From Falsiroseomonas sp051433165 (GTDB lineage Bacteria > Pseudomonadota > Alphaproteobacteria > Acetobacterales > Acetobacteraceae), in NCBI RefSeq assembly GCF_051433165.1, contig NZ_JBHMFS010000023.1, forward strand, positions 1-64,000: 64,000 bases of DNA, read 5' to 3'. Both the position numbers and the translations under genes were made by a program. The stretch's first letter is position 1; every line of letters begins with the position of its first letter. Shown here in pieces: positions 42,894 through 51,839 of the stretch. The notes under the pieces are model-generated. The model saw only the letters and a list, made by a program, of their open reading frames with translations, was not told the origin of the DNA and searched no databases.

Positions 42894-43619
42894 ATGACCG
42901 TCCGTGACCTCACGCCCATTCCGGAGGATGTCGCGGCGCTGCTCGGCGCGGTTGCGGTGCCGACCCTCTCGGCCGTGCTGTTCGCCCGCGGGCTGCGAAG
43001 CCGCTTCCTGCATGGCATCGCGCCCGCCGGTGATGCCGCGCGCTGCATCGGCCCCGCGCTCACCATCCGCGCCATTCCGGTGCGCGAGGATCTGCGCGAT
43101 GCGGTGGCGCGTGGCGAGGCGCCGAACCTGCATCGCGCCATCTTCAGCGCTGCACCGGCCGGATGCGTGATGGTCTGCGCGACCGGCGGCGCGGGCCATG
43201 TCTCCGTGCTGGGCGACATCATGGTGACGGCCCTGCACCGCAACGGCGTGTCCGGCGTGGTCGTCGATACCGGCGTGTCCGACCTGCCCGCCGTCGCGCG
43301 CCTGCCGCTGCCGGTGTTCTATGGCGGCGGCTCCGCGCCCGTGCCGTCAAGTGCCGCCGTGATGATCGTCGATCACGGCCTGCCGGTCGGCCTCGCCGGC
43401 GTCGCGGTGTTTCCGGATGATGTGATGGTTGGCGATGCCTCCGGTGTGGTCTGCATCCCGCGCGCCATACTGCGCGAAATCGCCGAGGCGGCAGCCGAGA
43501 AGGAACGGATGGATGGCTGGATTCTTGACCAGATCGCGGCCGGCGCACCGCTCGAGGGCACCTATCCGCCCGATGCCGGTATCAAGGCGCGCTACGAAGC
43601 CTGGATGCGCGGCCAGTGA
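42894..43619 (+). CDS. RraA-family protein (aldolase/regulator fold)
   Basis: A 241-residue protein of the RraA/HMG-aldolase family. Conserved elements include PTLSAVLFARGLRSRFL near the start, GDIMVTALHRNGVSGVVVD and the C-terminal FPDDVMVGDASGVVCIPR. The GGxxx-D metal/substrate positions look present (GAGHVSVLGDIM), and a family Arg/Asp pair can be recognised in part (VVDTGVSDL). In metabolic operons these proteins are usually aldolases or decarboxylases acting on 4-carboxy-4-hydroxy-2-oxoadipate-like substrates, rather than RNase E inhibitors. GAGGG upstream supports 42894. It leads a five-gene operon. Confidence 0.87.
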   Translation: MTVRDLTPIPEDVAALLGAVAVPTLSAVLFARGLRSRFLHGIAPAGDAARCIGPALTIRAIPVREDLRDAVARGEAPNLHRAIFSAAPAGCVMVCATGGAGHVSVLGDIMVTALHRNGVSGVVVDTGVSDLPAVARLPLPVFYGGGSAPVPSSAAVMIVDHGLPVGLAGVAVFPDDVMVGDASGVVCIPRAILREIAEAAAEKERMDGWILDQIAAGAPLEGTYPPDAGIKARYEAWMRGQ

Positions 43620-44992
43620 TGCGGCTGGCGCTGGAGCGCATCTACCTGCCGCCGCTCGGCCGCGTCACCGACGACACATCGGTGCTGACGCTGCGTTCGC
43701 TGGCCTTTGAATCACTCTGCCGCTGGCAGGATGGCCGCGTGCTGCCGGGGCTGTTGGCCGGCTGGTCGGTCAGTGCCGATGGACGGGCATGGCGCTTCGT
43801 GTTGCGTGCGGGCTCGGCGTTCCATGATGGCGTCGCCTGCACCGCGGCGCATGTGCTGGCGACGATCCGCGCGACGCTGGATGGGCGGGACATGTTCGGC
43901 ATGCCGTGGTCCTATGCGCGCTACCTGGCCGGGGCGGAGATCGTCGCGGATGGCGCAGATGCGATCCGCATTACGACGCCGGAGCCGCTGGCCGACCTGC
44001 CGGAGATTCTCTCTGAATTCATCTGCGCGCGCGCCGATGCGTCGGGTGAGGCGGTGGTGGGCACTGGCCTCTATCGCATCACGCGCTACGTGCCGCACCA
44101 GCAAGCCGATCTGGTCACGACCGACCCCGCGCGCGCGCCGGCCACAATCCGCGCCATCGCCATGCCGGATGCTGAGGCCCGCTTCGCCGCGCTGCGCGAC
44201 GATACGGCCGATGTCGCGCTGAACCTCGAACGTTGTGATGCGGCGCCGGGTGGCCATGGGCTGATCTGGGGCCAGGCGCCGAACACGCTTTCCGTCATGG
44301 CCTATCTGAATGGCGCGGAGGGCCTGTTCCGCGACCCGCGCGCACGGCTCGCCGCCAATCTCGCCGTGGACCGGGATGCGATCATCGCGCGGCTGTTCCA
44401 TGGCCTCGGTCTGCCGGCGACCACCATCGTCAGCCCGTTCCACCTCGGCATGCGCGCGGCGCGGCCGCCGACGATTCCGCATGATCCCGCCCGCGCCCGG
44501 GCATTGTTTGCCGCGGCCGGGGTCGGTGCGCCCATCCTGATCCGCGCGCCGGACCACATGCCGGAACGTGCGCCGGCCATCGCGGCGATGATCGCCGCGG
44601 ACCTTACCGCCTGCGGCTGCCCCGCGACGGTCGAGATCATCGCCGACCGTCCCGGCTATGCACGGCAGGTTGCCGCCAGGCAGATCGGCGACGTCGCACT
44701 GTTCGATTCCTCGCCGCACAGCAGCTTCCGCGTGATCGACGACAAGATCTCGGCGCGCTCCCGCGGGCCGTGGTGGCAGGGCCATGACGACCCGGCGCTG
44801 GAGGCGCTGTTCCGCACCGCGGTCGCAACGCAGGACCAGGCCGCGCGCGATGCCGCCTATGGCCGCTGCCTCGCGCGGTTGCAGGACAACCCGCCCTGGC
44901 TGTTCCTATTCCACCCGGTCGAGGTGTTCGCCGCGCGCGCCGGCCTGCCGCCGCTTGCGCTCGATCATCGCGGCGTGCTGCACTTCGCCTGA
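43619..44992 (+). CDS. SBP5-type substrate-binding protein lacking a signal peptide
   Basis: A 457-residue protein of the peptide/nickel-binding (OppA/DppA, SBP_bac_5) family. It starts MRLALERIYLPPLGRVTDDT with no hydrophobic signal, and goes straight into the family core: SLCRWQDGRVLPGLLAGWSV, GRAWRFVLRAGSAFHDGVAC, then LAANLAVDRDAIIARLFHGLG. The missing export signal is real for both possible starts (GTG 43616 or ATG 43619, which overlaps the upstream stop as TGATG). The protein is therefore either cytoplasmic or relies on another route. SgrR-type regulators also use this fold, but no DNA-binding domain is present. It lies between RraA-like and rhodanese genes. Confidence 0.85.
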   Translation: MRLALERIYLPPLGRVTDDTSVLTLRSLAFESLCRWQDGRVLPGLLAGWSVSADGRAWRFVLRAGSAFHDGVACTAAHVLATIRATLDGRDMFGMPWSYARYLAGAEIVADGADAIRITTPEPLADLPEILSEFICARADASGEAVVGTGLYRITRYVPHQQADLVTTDPARAPATIRAIAMPDAEARFAALRDDTADVALNLERCDAAPGGHGLIWGQAPNTLSVMAYLNGAEGLFRDPRARLAANLAVDRDAIIARLFHGLGLPATTIVSPFHLGMRAARPPTIPHDPARARALFAAAGVGAPILIRAPDHMPERAPAIAAMIAADLTACGCPATVEIIADRPGYARQVAARQIGDVALFDSSPHSSFRVIDDKISARSRGPWWQGHDDPALEALFRTAVATQDQAARDAAYGRCLARLQDNPPWLFLFHPVEVFAARAGLPPLALDHRGVLHFA

Positions 44993-45002
44993 AGGATCAC
45001 CG

Positions 45003-45833
45003 ATGGACCCCCGCGATACGGTGCTGGTCACCCCCGCCGCCCTGGCCGCGCAGCTTGCCGAAGGTGCGCCGGTTTCCGTGCTGGCGATCCGCAACGCACC
45101 CGGTGACTGGACGGCCGCGCCCCGCATTTGTGGTGCGGTGGATGTCGATCTGCCAAGCGAACTCGCCGCACCCGGCGGCGGCACGCGGGGCAGCCGCCCG
45201 CTGCCGGACATCGCCGAGCTGATCCGCAATGCACGTCGCTGGGGCCTGCGCCGCGACGTGCCGGTGGTGGTCTATGACCATGACCGGGGTCTGGTTGCCG
45301 CGCGTGGCTGGTGGGTGCTGCGATGGGCCGGGCTTGCGGATGTCCGGCTGCTCGATGGCGGCTTCGCGGCCTGGCAGGCGGCGGGGCTGCCGGCTGCCAG
45401 CGCGCCGGGCCGGCCGGAGCCGGGCGATGTCGCGCTCAGCCCTGGCCATCTGCCGGTGCTCGATGCCGATGGCGCAGCGGCACTGGCGCGCACCGGCCTG
45501 CTGCTCGATAGCCGGGTGCGGGTGAACTACATCGGCGGTCCGGGCGAGCCGCGGCGCGGCCATATCCCGGGCGCCCTCTCCGCCCCCGCAGCCGATGTGC
45601 TGACCGAGGCCGGGGGTTTCGCGGATGGCGCCACGCTGCGGCATCTGTACGCCGCGCATGGTGTGGACCCATCGCGGCCGGTCGGCGTGTCCTGCGGCGC
45701 GGGTATTTCGGCGGCGCATTCGGTGCTGGCGCTGGCCTCGATCGGGGTGACGGCGGCGATGTTTCCGGGGTCCTGGTCGGCCTGGGCGGTCGATCCGGAA
45801 CGACCCGTGGTTGTGGGTGGATTGCCGGGATGA
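45003..45833 (+). CDS. rhodanese-type sulfurtransferase (two-domain)
   Basis: A 276-residue thiosulfate/mercaptopyruvate sulfurtransferase-like protein. The N-terminal rhodanese domain (about 10-140) has VVVYDHDRGLVAARGWWVLR, with Asp at the active-site position, and is structural. The C-terminal domain (about 150-270) has the catalytic loop SCGAGISAAHS with the nucleophilic Cys. No signal peptide. AAGGA lies before ATG 45003. The stop overlaps the next start (ATGA), placing it in one operon with a PLP-dependent C-S lyase, so sulfur transfer from a thiol substrate is a reasonable inference. Confidence 0.9.
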   Translation: MDPRDTVLVTPAALAAQLAEGAPVSVLAIRNAPGDWTAAPRICGAVDVDLPSELAAPGGGTRGSRPLPDIAELIRNARRWGLRRDVPVVVYDHDRGLVAARGWWVLRWAGLADVRLLDGGFAAWQAAGLPAASAPGRPEPGDVALSPGHLPVLDADGAAALARTGLLLDSRVRVNYIGGPGEPRRGHIPGALSAPAADVLTEAGGFADGATLRHLYAAHGVDPSRPVGVSCGAGISAAHSVLALASIGVTAAMFPGSWSAWAVDPERPVVVGGLPG

Positions 45834-46945
45834 ATCCGCTTGGCCACAGCCCCGACCGCAGCGGCACCGATTCCACCAAATGGTCGCGCTACGCGCCGGA
45901 TGTGCTGCCGATGTGGGTGGCCGACATGGATGTTGCCGTCGCCCCGCCCATTCAGAACGCGCTGCGCGAACGCCTCGCCCATCCCGTCTTCGGCTACGCC
46001 GCACCCGACCCACGACTGCTGGAGGTGATCGCCGCGCGCATGGGCGAACGCTACAACTGGGCGGTGCGGCCGGAGGAGGTTGTGCTGCTGCCTGGCGTCG
46101 TGCCCGGCTTCAACATGGCCGTCCGCGCGCTGGTGCCGGCGGGGGGCGCCGTCGTCTATCACAGCCCGGCCTACCCGCCGATCCGCCAGGTCGCGCGGCA
46201 TTGGGACCTTCGGGACGCGCCGATTCCGGTCAACACCGATGCGGCGGCGCTGCGGAACGCGCTCGCACCCGGCGACGCCTTCCTGCTGTGCAACCCGCAC
46301 AACCCGACGGGCCACGCCTACACGTCGGACTCGCTGACCGCGCTCGCCGAGGCTTGCCTGTCCGCCGGCGCCTGGATCATCGCCGATGAGATCCATTGCG
46401 ACCTGCTGTTCGACGGCAGGCGCCATGTGCCGATCGCCGCGCTCGCGCCCGAGATCGCCCGCCGCACCATCACCCTGATGTCGCCGGGCAAGGCGTTCAA
46501 CATCGCCGGGTTGAAGATCGGCTTCGCCATCATCCAAGATGCGGATTTGCGCGCGCGCGTGCTGGGCTGCCGGCTCGGCATGGTGGACAGCGTGAACGGG
46601 CTGGGGATGGCGGCGACGCACGCGGCCTTCACGGCGGGCGGCGCGTGGCTCGACGCGTTGATCCCGGCGCTACAGGCGAATCGCGACCATCTATTGCAGA
46701 CTGTCGCGACACGGTTGCCGGGCGTGCGGATGGCGGCGCCCGAGGCGACTTTCCTCGCCTGGCTCGATTTGCGGCAGGCAGGCCTCGGACCGGACCCGAC
46801 GGGCGCGCTGCTGGAGCGCGGACGCATCGGCCTCAATCCCGGCCCCGATTTCGGCGCGCCAGGCTTCGCCAGGTTGAATTTCGGCTGCCCGCTTCCAACG
46901 CTGGACGAGGGCATCACACGCATCGCCGCCTGCCTGAAGGGCTGA
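45830..46945 (+). CDS. PLP-dependent aminotransferase-fold C-S lyase (PatB/MalY-like)
   Basis: A 371-residue fold-type I PLP enzyme. Characteristic PatB/MalY features: SKWSRY-like start (DSTKWSRYAPDVLPMWVADM), FGYAAPDPRLLEVI, CNPHNPTGHAYTSDSL, ADEIHCDLLFDG and the PLP-binding Lys in LMSPGKAFNIAGLK. Family members cleave cystathionine or cysteine conjugates by beta-elimination. The pairing with a sulfurtransferase and a GST nearby fits breakdown of sulfur conjugates, which is inference. It overlaps the preceding stop by 4 bp, and the next gene follows after 63 bp. Confidence 0.92.
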   Translation: MNPLGHSPDRSGTDSTKWSRYAPDVLPMWVADMDVAVAPPIQNALRERLAHPVFGYAAPDPRLLEVIAARMGERYNWAVRPEEVVLLPGVVPGFNMAVRALVPAGGAVVYHSPAYPPIRQVARHWDLRDAPIPVNTDAAALRNALAPGDAFLLCNPHNPTGHAYTSDSLTALAEACLSAGAWIIADEIHCDLLFDGRRHVPIAALAPEIARRTITLMSPGKAFNIAGLKIGFAIIQDADLRARVLGCRLGMVDSVNGLGMAATHAAFTAGGAWLDALIPALQANRDHLLQTVATRLPGVRMAAPEATFLAWLDLRQAGLGPDPTGALLERGRIGLNPGPDFGAPGFARLNFGCPLPTLDEGITRIAACLKG

Positions 46946-47008
46946 CACCGAGCGCCGGTCCAACGGCGCCGCCACATGGCTTTCACGTTGCATTCAAGGA
47001 GACATCGC

Positions 47009-47980
47009 ATGATTACCCGCCGCACGCTCGGCCTCGCCTCCGCCGGCCTGGTCGCCGCGCCTGCCATCGCGCAGACGCCCTGGCCAAGCCGGCCGGTCCG
47101 CATGATCGTTGCCTTCCCGGCCGGAGGCCTGTCGGACCGCATGGGCCGCATCGTCGCCGAGGCCTTCACTGCCAAACTCGGGCAGAACGTGATCGTGGAC
47201 AATCGCGGCGGCGCCGGCGGGACCGCGGGCACAAGGCAGGCCGTGACCGCCGATCCGGATGGCTACACCCTGGCCTTCGCCGCGCCGTCCACGCATATCA
47301 CCGGGCCGCTGCTGTATCCGAACCCCGGCTATGATGGCGTGACCGATGTCGTCCCGATCGGGTCCTTCGCGCAGATTGGCAGCATCGGCGTGGTGCATCC
47401 CTCCGTCCCCGCAAACAGCATTGCGGAACTGATCGCGCATTGCCGCGCCAATCCCGGGCAGTTGAATTTCGGGTCGGCCGGCTCCGGCGGGTCGATCCAT
47501 CTGGCGGGGGAACTGTTCAAGTCCATCGCCGGGATCGACATCGTGCATGTGCCGTATCGCGGCGGCGCGCAAATGCTGCAGGATTTACTGGCCGGGCGGT
47601 TGCAGATCGCCTTCGACAACACGCCGCAGATCCTGCCACATATCCGCTCCGGCGGCGTACGGCCGCTTGCGGTGACGACGCGCGAACGCTCCCGCTTCAC
47701 CCCCGATCTGCCGACGATGATCGAGGCCGGCGTGCCGGATTTCGAGATCTCGTCCTGGTTCGGCGTCACTGCCCCGCGCGGAACGCCGCAGGCGATCGTG
47801 GACCGCCTCGGCACCGTCCTGCGCGAGGCGGTAGCCAGCCCGCAGATGGCTGAGACCCTGTCGGTGTTGAGCGCCGAGCCGCTGTCATTAACCGGCGCCG
47901 AATTCGGCACCTTCATGGCCGGGCAGCGGGAACGGTTCGGCGAGATCATCCGCCGCCTGGGGATCAGCGCCGCCGGCTGA
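47009..47980 (+). CDS. tripartite tricarboxylate transporter receptor (TctC/Bug family)
   Basis: A 323-residue periplasmic binding protein. The N-terminus MITRRTLGLASAGLVAAPAI is a signal peptide with a twin Arg. The hallmark WPSRPVRMIVAFPAGGLSDR follows, then GQNVIVDNRGGAGG, ending with QRERFGEIIRRLG. AAGGAG lies eight bases before ATG 47009. No TctA/TctB membrane genes accompany it, which is common for orphan Bug receptors. It closes the operon; a truncated IS110 starts right after. Confidence 0.94.
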   Translation: MITRRTLGLASAGLVAAPAIAQTPWPSRPVRMIVAFPAGGLSDRMGRIVAEAFTAKLGQNVIVDNRGGAGGTAGTRQAVTADPDGYTLAFAAPSTHITGPLLYPNPGYDGVTDVVPIGSFAQIGSIGVVHPSVPANSIAELIAHCRANPGQLNFGSAGSGGSIHLAGELFKSIAGIDIVHVPYRGGAQMLQDLLAGRLQIAFDNTPQILPHIRSGGVRPLAVTTRERSRFTPDLPTMIEAGVPDFEISSWFGVTAPRGTPQAIVDRLGTVLREAVASPQMAETLSVLSAEPLSLTGAEFGTFMAGQRERFGEIIRRLGISAAG

Positions 47981-48004
47981 CGTCGGCTGACGGGGGGGGG
48001 GACT

Positions 48005-48918
48005 GCCCCGGCCTCAGCCGAGGCGAGCGCGTCGGCGGAGGAGAAGCGCCCGATGTCGCCCACGCAGGCGATGAACTCTGCCGCGAGCACCGCCCCCATC
48101 CTCGGCAGCGAGCGGATGAGGGCGCCGTCAGGGTGGTTCGTGAGGAGCTCCTCGAGGTCACGATCGATGCGAGTGATGCGCTCGCGCGCCTGCAGGGCCT
48201 CGGCGGCGAGTTCGCGGATGAGGTCTGCGGTGGCGGCCTCGCCCACGACGGCGATGCGCTGGGCCTGTGCGGCCTCCAGCGCACGCTCGGGGAGCGCTTC
48301 GACGTTGCGCGCCTGCGGGGTCTTGCGCATCTGGGCGATGAGGCGCGCCTTGCCTGCGCGGCGGATCTCGGCGGGTGGGACGAAGCGGCTGAGGAGCGCG
48401 AGCGGCCCCTTGGTGGTGACGTCGAGCACCCGTTCAAGGCCGGGATGGATGCCGCACAGGAGGTCGCGCAGGCGCGCCAGGCGCCGGGTCTGCTCGGTGA
48501 CCAGCTCGCGCCGCCGGCCGACTTTGAGGCGGACCGCGACCACGGTCTCGTTGTTGGGCGCGATGGGGCGCAGGTCGCGGGTGCGCACCAGTTCGGCGAT
48601 GGTGCGCGCGTCCTTGGGGTCGGACTTGCGTTCGCCCCCAGCGAAGCCCTGGCCGGCGCGGTTGACCGCGATCCCGGGCGCGTGGACCAGCGCGTAGCCC
48701 TCGGCCAGCAGAACCGCCTCGAGGAAGCGCGCGAAGGAGCCGACCACGTCGAGCCCGATGACGGGATCGCCGCACAGCGCGCGCAGGTCAGTGACGAAAC
48801 CTTCGATTGTCTCCGGGTCGTTCTCGACGGCGCGGTCGAGAACGACCCGGCCTGCCTCGTCCACGGCGCAGGCCCAGTGGGTATATTTTGCCGCATCGAT
48901 CCCGATGCTGATCTTCAT
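48005..48918 (-). pseudogene. 3'-truncated IS110-family transposase
   Basis: On the minus strand ATG 48918 starts MKISIGIDAAKYTHWACAVD (DEDD RuvC-like domain). GERKSDPKDARTIAELVRTR and the coiled linker follow, then the start of the Tnp20 domain (IRSLPRMGAVLAAEFIACVG). Family sequence ends at SADALASAEAG next to a run of G (about 47991-48001). The catalytic Ser region near the C-terminus is missing, so the element is inactive. The truncation point is only about 25 bp from the TctC stop. Confidence 0.9.
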
Positions 48919-48972
48919 GGAAAGCCCTCCTCGCTGGTTCCTCCTGGCGCACCCCGTCTCCCCAGCATCGCC

Positions 48973-49142
48973 TTATACCAGATCTCATGGATCGGAACCT
49001 GCGGCCGGCGTCACCGCGCAGGCGTGCTCGACGCACGACGCCGGCCGAGGCCGCGAATGCGGCCCGCCGCTTACACGGCGAGCCAAGCAAAGCGCCGGCG
49101 CCTGAGGCCTGGATCGGTCACGATCCGCGGGATTTGGTATTA
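48973..49142. repeat. MITE-like element with imperfect terminal inverted repeats
   Basis: TTATACCAGATCTCATGGATCGGAACC at the left faces, inverted, TAATACCAAATCCCGCGGAT and CGTGACC at the right, with about 20 of 27 positions equal. The 170-bp unit has no coding capacity. Its right half (about 65 bp) recurs at 41365-41431. The right end abuts the IS5 element directly. Confidence 0.55.
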
Positions 49143-50290
49143 CGAGACCTGTGCGCGGCAGCGAGGTTTGGCGCTCATGATGTGGCATTGCGCGGCCGCA
49201 AGAGCCATGGACGTCGACATGGAGGCGATCTGGCTTGGCATCGGGGCGCTGGGTTCGCTTTGGACAGATTCGTCCCACAGCATCACGCTGCTGGGCGCAG
49301 CAGGGTGAGCGTGCGGCGCAGGTTGTAGGCCATAGCGGCGAGGCGGACCTGCAAGCCCGCCTTGGCCAGCCCGAGCCAGCGCATGCGACGCCGGCCATAG
49401 GACCGCTTCCAGGTGCCGAAGACCTTCTCGATGCGGCAGCGAACCCGGCGCACGGCAGCGTTGTGTGCCTGCAGCCGGGCGAGCGCCTCGGCGCCGCCCC
49501 AGGTGCCGGTCCCTACCGTCCACGGGATGCCGCCGCGTGCGCGGATGAGGTCTTCGGCCTTGCGCCCGGCGAAGGCGCTATCGGCGTAGACCTTGCCGGG
49601 TTCGTCCGGCAGCACCGCCGCGAGTTCCGCGGCATCGTGCACGTTCGCCGTGGCGACCTCGACCGCGCGCACCAGACCGGCAGCCTCGTCGGTGGCGACG
49701 TGGGCCTTGTAGCCGTGGGTCGGCTTGCGTCGCCGGTGCCCGGCCCAGCGCGCGTCGGCATCGGCGCGGATGCTGGCAGACGGCAGCAGCGTCGCGTCTA
49801 CAATCGTGCCCGCCCGCACCGTCACGCCCTTACCCTCGAGCTGGCGCGTGACCGCCTCGAACAAAACCCGATCCAGGCCGCGCCTGACCAGTTCGCGCCG
49901 GAACCGGACGAAGGCGGTGCGCTCAGGCGTCGCCTCGTGCGCGGCAAAGCCGCAGAACCGGCGGAAGCTGGCGCGATCGTCCAGCGCCTCCGCCAGCCGA
50001 ACGTCGGAGAGATCGTGCCAGGTCGCCAGCAGCAAGGACCGGAAAAGCGCCAGCGGCGGCCAGCCGGGCTCACCTTTCGCCGCTGCCGAGACGTCGATCA
50101 GGTGGCGATCGATCGCGGACCAGTCGAGCAGCGCGGCAATCTCGCTCAGCGACGACGCCGCGCGCGGCTCGGGCCGCGCGATGAGGTCCTCCTGCCCAAT
50201 CCGACGTCGTGCCATCGCCCGTCTCCCACTCACAACGCCATGGAATCAGGTCAAGCCACTCGCCTCAAGCACTTCCGCGCACAGGTCTCA
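49143..50290 (-). mobile_element. IS5-family (IS427-like) insertion sequence
   Basis: The left end GAGACCTGTGCGCGG (49144-49158) is mirrored by CCGCGCACAGGTCTC ending at 50289, perfect 15-bp inverted repeats. TTA flanks both sides (49140-49142 and 50291-50293), in line with the short TNA/TA duplications of this group. The single transposase gene is intact. Confidence 0.9.
49283..50215 (-). CDS. IS5-family transposase
   Basis: A 310-residue DDE transposase. The N-terminal IS5 domain (IAALLDWSAIDRHLIDVSAA, LALFRSLLLATWHDLSDVRL) is followed by the catalytic parts: TIVDATLLPSASIR (first Asp), KVYADSAFAGRKAEDLIRAR (second Asp) and the C-terminal RIEKVFGTWKRSYGRRRMRW (Glu). The frame is full length and uninterrupted, so the element may be active. 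The start at 50215 gives a family-like N-terminus (MARRRIGQED); an upstream in-frame ATG at 50233 is possible. Confidence 0.93.
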   Translation of the reverse strand: MARRRIGQEDLIARPEPRAASSLSEIAALLDWSAIDRHLIDVSAAAKGEPGWPPLALFRSLLLATWHDLSDVRLAEALDDRASFRRFCGFAAHEATPERTAFVRFRRELVRRGLDRVLFEAVTRQLEGKGVTVRAGTIVDATLLPSASIRADADARWAGHRRRKPTHGYKAHVATDEAAGLVRAVEVATANVHDAAELAAVLPDEPGKVYADSAFAGRKAEDLIRARGGIPWTVGTGTWGGAEALARLQAHNAAVRRVRCRIEKVFGTWKRSYGRRRMRWLGLAKAGLQVRLAAMAYNLRRTLTLLRPAA

Positions 50291-50459
50291 TTACACAGCC
50301 ATCGGGGGCATCGCGTAATCAGCGGTCGATCAGGGGCGGCGATGCGGGCGGCTCAGCGACCCGAACCATCAATGGCAGCCAGCATGATAGCCATACCCGC
50401 ATCGCCTGCGCGCCTTCAGCATCGCAGCCGTCGGCACGCTAGAAAAGGGGTAAGGCAGC

Positions 50460-51038
50460 ATGACCGGCGCCGCGCAGATGCTGACCGTGCGGGTCCCATT
50501 GGCGGTCCGGAAGCAGCTGGGTGGGCGGAAACTGGTCCTGATGCCGGGCGGCATGGCGCTCCGTGGGGCCTCGCCTGCCGACACTACGCTCGTCAATGCA
50601 CTGGCCCGTGCGTTCCGGTGGCGGCGAATGATGGAGACCGGGTGCTTCGGCACGATCAACGAGCTGGCCGCGGCGGAGAAGATCAACTCGTCCTATGTCT
50701 CGCGCCTGCTCCGGCTCACGCTGCTGGCGCCGGACATCGTCGAGGCGATCCTGGACGGGCGGCAGGCGGAGGGGGTGACCCTACCAGCGCTCATGGAAAC
50801 CTTTCCGGTCCCATGGGATGGGCAGCGCACCCACATCCGGGCGCTCACTCATCCAACCCGCAACCCGGGGATAGGGCCGTTCCGAAGTACGATTGAGCGC
50901 CCAAACGGCACTCGAATGCCGGGAACCAAGTCTCCGGCCTTCCACCCCGATCAAACTCCGCCTACAAATACTTTGCTTCAAGGGGGAGATGTTCGCCCAG
51001 CCATAGCCGTTTCGATCCCGCGTCGTTCGAGCGCCTGA
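50460..51038 (+). CDS. KorB/ParB-like helix-turn-helix protein with altered C-terminus
   Basis: A 192-residue frame. Residues about 5-125 match a small family commonly found beside serine recombinases in alphaproteobacteria. LTVRVPLAVRKQLGGRKLVL is followed by LVNALARAFRWRRMMETG and then INELAAAEKINSSYVSRLLRLTLLAPDIVEAILDG, a KorB-type helix-turn-helix, ending with LPALMETFPVPWDGQR. The remaining 65 residues are unlike the family and read into DNA next to the broken istB, so the true gene probably ended near 50835 and lost its stop. No recombinase gene is adjacent here. GTAAGGCAGC-like purine sequence precedes the ATG weakly. Confidence 0.7.
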   Translation: MTGAAQMLTVRVPLAVRKQLGGRKLVLMPGGMALRGASPADTTLVNALARAFRWRRMMETGCFGTINELAAAEKINSSYVSRLLRLTLLAPDIVEAILDGRQAEGVTLPALMETFPVPWDGQRTHIRALTHPTRNPGIGPFRSTIERPNGTRMPGTKSPAFHPDQTPPTNTLLQGGDVRPAIAVSIPRRSSA

Positions 51039-51115
51039 GACCGAATTGCAGCCGGGCGGTATGGAGTCGCAGGTCCTCCAGGCCGGCACCAATCGGGTGG
51101 GGGAGAGCAGGTTGG

Positions 51116-51823
51116 GGTCTGCTGCGGCTACTCGAGCTGGAGTTGATCGACCGCGAGCGGCGGCTGGTCGAACGGCGGATCCGCCAGGCGCGGTTTCCCG
51201 CGACCAAGAGCCTGGACAGCCTCGTGTTCACCGCCATTCCCAGCCTGAACAAGATGCTGGTCCTCGAGCTGGCGCGCTGCGAGTACATCCTGCGGCGCGA
51301 GAACATCATCGCTCTCGGCAACAGCGGCACCGGCAAGAGCCATGTCGCGCTGGGCCTCGGCTTGGCTGCCTGCCAGCGGGGGTTCAGCGTGGTGTTCACC
51401 ACGGCGGCGGCGCTGGTCCACCAGCTCATGGAGGCGCGCGACGAGAAACGCCTGCTGCGGCTGCAGCGGGAGTTGCAGGCGGCCAGCCTGCTGATCATCG
51501 ACGAGCTCGGCTACGTGCCGTTGTCGCCGACCGGGGCGGAACTGCTGTTCGAGGTGTTCAGGCAGCGCTAGGAGCACGGCTCCATCATCGTCACCTCGAA
51601 CCTGCCGTTTGAAGAATGGACCGCGGTGTTCGGCTCGGAGCGCCTTACCGGCGCCCTGCTCGACCGCCTGACCCACCACGTCCACATCCTCACCATGAAC
51701 GGCGAGAGTTACCGCCTGGCACAATCCGCCGCCCGGCGCCGCCCGTCGGCCAAGGCAGCGCAGGCCGACGCCGGCATCGCTCAAAGCAGCGACCCGGACA
51801 CGGGCGAGATCCTGCCCGCCTGA
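51116..51823 (+). pseudogene. broken istB with in-frame TAG, 5' end missing
   Basis: The frame reads GLLRLLELELIDRERRLVER, then Walker A LGNSGTGKSHVALGLG and Walker B LLIIDELGYVPLS, up to EVFRQR where TAG stands at 51569-51571. The same frame continues EHGSIIVTSNLPFEEWTAVF to DTGEILPA. The first 50 or so residues of IstB and all of istA are absent. So it has a nonsense change plus a 5' deletion. It differs in sequence from both other IstB copies in the window. Confidence 0.9.
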
Positions 51824-51839
51824 CCATTAATGGAGCCGC

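Noticed and set aside
49235..50896. 553-codon plus-strand frame opposite the IS5 transposase
   Set aside because: Spans the element end and an unrelated gene; no domain seen.
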